From Proteiniphilum sp. UBA5283 (GTDB lineage Bacteria > Bacteroidota > Bacteroidia > Bacteroidales > Dysgonomonadaceae), in contig DHSP01000011.1 of NCBI GenBank assembly GCA_002408485.1, positions 24,783-32,517 of the forward strand: DNA of 7,735 nucleotides, in the 5' to 3' direction. Below, in pieces: positions 7,447 to 7,735 of this stretch. Under the pieces are notes generated by a model. That model did no database searches and was not told the origin of the DNA. It saw nothing but the letters and a program-made list of their open reading frames with translations. The position numbers and the translations under genes are program-made. The first letter of the stretch is position 1; every line of letters begins with the position of its first letter.

Positions 7447-7477
7447 CAAATGTACTGTTTTTCGGGTAGAAAAAAAA
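7447..7477 (-). promoter_or_regulatory. Bacteroidota-type promoter for the mannosyltransferase-pyrC operon
   Basis: On the minus strand TACATTTG (7454 to 7447) is an exact TAnnTTTG -7 box. Nineteen bases upstream is TTTT (7477 to 7474), three of four bases of TTTG, within an A8 tract on the plus strand. The start site would fall near 7441, about 12 bases before ATG 7428, so the leader is very short. Confidence 0.6.
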
Positions 7478-7490
7478 AGATTCCCGAAAA
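7459..7490. repeat. 8-bp inverted repeat between divergent promoters
   Basis: TTTTCGGG (7459-7466) and CCCGAAAA (7483-7490) are perfect inverted copies separated by 16 A-rich bases. The left arm is inside the spacer of the leftward promoter, the spacer carries its -33 region, and the right arm ends one base before the -33 TTTG of the tRNA promoter. The spacing is about 1.5 helical turns arm to arm (24 bases), so an operator is possible but not shown. Confidence 0.55.
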
Positions 7491-7491
7491 C

Positions 7492-7522
7492 TTTGTTGTT
7501 TCAAATTAATTCCCTATCTTTG
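7492..7522 (+). promoter_or_regulatory. Consensus Bacteroidota promoter for the initiator tRNA
   Basis: TTTG at 7492-7495, a 19-base spacer, and TATCTTTG at 7515-7522 match the primary sigma factor consensus TTTG-N19-TAnnTTTG without a mismatch. Transcription should begin near 7528, about 18 bases before the mature tRNA, so a short 5' leader would be removed by RNase P. Confidence 0.8.
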
Positions 7523-7546
7523 CAGTCCAATTAAGAAAAAAAACAT

Positions 7547-7619
<73 letters not shown>

Positions 7620-7625
7620 CTATCG

Positions 7626-7658
7626 AAAAAGGAAAGTGTAGCAGCTTTCCTTTTTTTT
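7626..7658 (+). terminator. Intrinsic terminator of the initiator tRNA gene
   Basis: GGAAAG (7631-7636) pairs with CTTTCC (7645-7650) around an eight-base loop. The stem extends through five A's (7626-7630) pairing with the start of an eight-base T run (7651-7658). It begins seven bases after the tRNA, a classic tRNA gene layout. Confidence 0.88.
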
Positions 7659-7724
7659 GTGCAAACAGGCCGTCATCCCGTTTTTTTTTCTTTTATTTGC
7701 AGGAGATATCCATTGGTATTACAG

Positions 7725-7735
7725 ATGAAAAAGAT
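7725..7735 (+). CDS. Possible start of a further gene, cut by the window edge
   Basis: ATG AAA AAG at 7725-7733 is a typical Bacteroidota start for an exported or cytoplasmic protein (Met-Lys-Lys), preceded by an A/T-rich stretch. AGGAGA at 7701-7706 is too far upstream to serve as a ribosome binding site. Only three codons are visible and the frame is also open upstream, so this is a guess. Bases 7659-7724 otherwise show only T-rich sequence. Confidence 0.3.

Noticed and set aside
7672..7690. T-rich run near the right edge as a second terminator
   Set aside because: No G+C-rich stem precedes the T's; the tRNA terminator at 7626-7658 already explains the end of that transcript.

Overview
The window looks like ordinary chromosomal DNA from a Bacteroidota species, most likely of the order Bacteroidales. 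The main evidence is three promoters with the Bacteroidota -7 box TAnnTTTG, the near absence of Shine-Dalgarno sequences, and protein subtypes usual in that group. The subtypes are a secreted GH3/serine-hydrolase fusion, a dihydroorotase with QVH in place of HVH, and a DPM1-like mannosyltransferase directly upstream of dihydroorotase. Genus cannot be fixed by eye. I see no insertion sequence, phage gene, CRISPR array, integrase or toxin-antitoxin pair.

Left block, plus strand (1-4093). A long secreted protein fuses a NagZ-type GH3 beta-N-acetylglucosaminidase to an AmiE-like (class C beta-lactamase fold) serine hydrolase. It is followed after 18 bases by aroB (3-dehydroquinate synthase). The two are probably co-transcribed and end at a hairpin plus T-run that overlaps the aroB stop. 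The 5' end of the fusion gene is not resolved: its frame stays open to base 1, and an ACG sits where a signal-peptide ATG would be expected.

Middle block, minus strand (4150-7428). Read leftward, the order is a DPM1-like polyprenol-phosphate mannosyltransferase, then a class I-like dihydroorotase whose ATG overlaps the previous stop (ATGA), then a 64-98 base gap with its own promoter, then a GT-B glycosyltransferase of the MurG-like superfamily. That glycosyltransferase converges on aroB across 72 bases.

Right block, plus strand (7492-7735). A textbook Bacteroidota promoter drives an initiator tRNA-fMet gene, closed by a strong intrinsic terminator. The first few codons of another possible gene lie at the window edge. 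The divergent region between the mannosyltransferase and the tRNA (about 120 bases) carries both promoters and an 8-bp inverted repeat.

Functionally the window mixes cell-envelope work (muropeptide breakdown, two glycosyltransferases), two biosynthetic housekeeping enzymes (chorismate and pyrimidine pathways) and translation initiation. I did not find a convincing new system. The most useful observations are the start-site correction of the GT-B gene, the unresolved start of the fusion gene, the inverted repeats sitting on promoters, and a few substituted motif residues.
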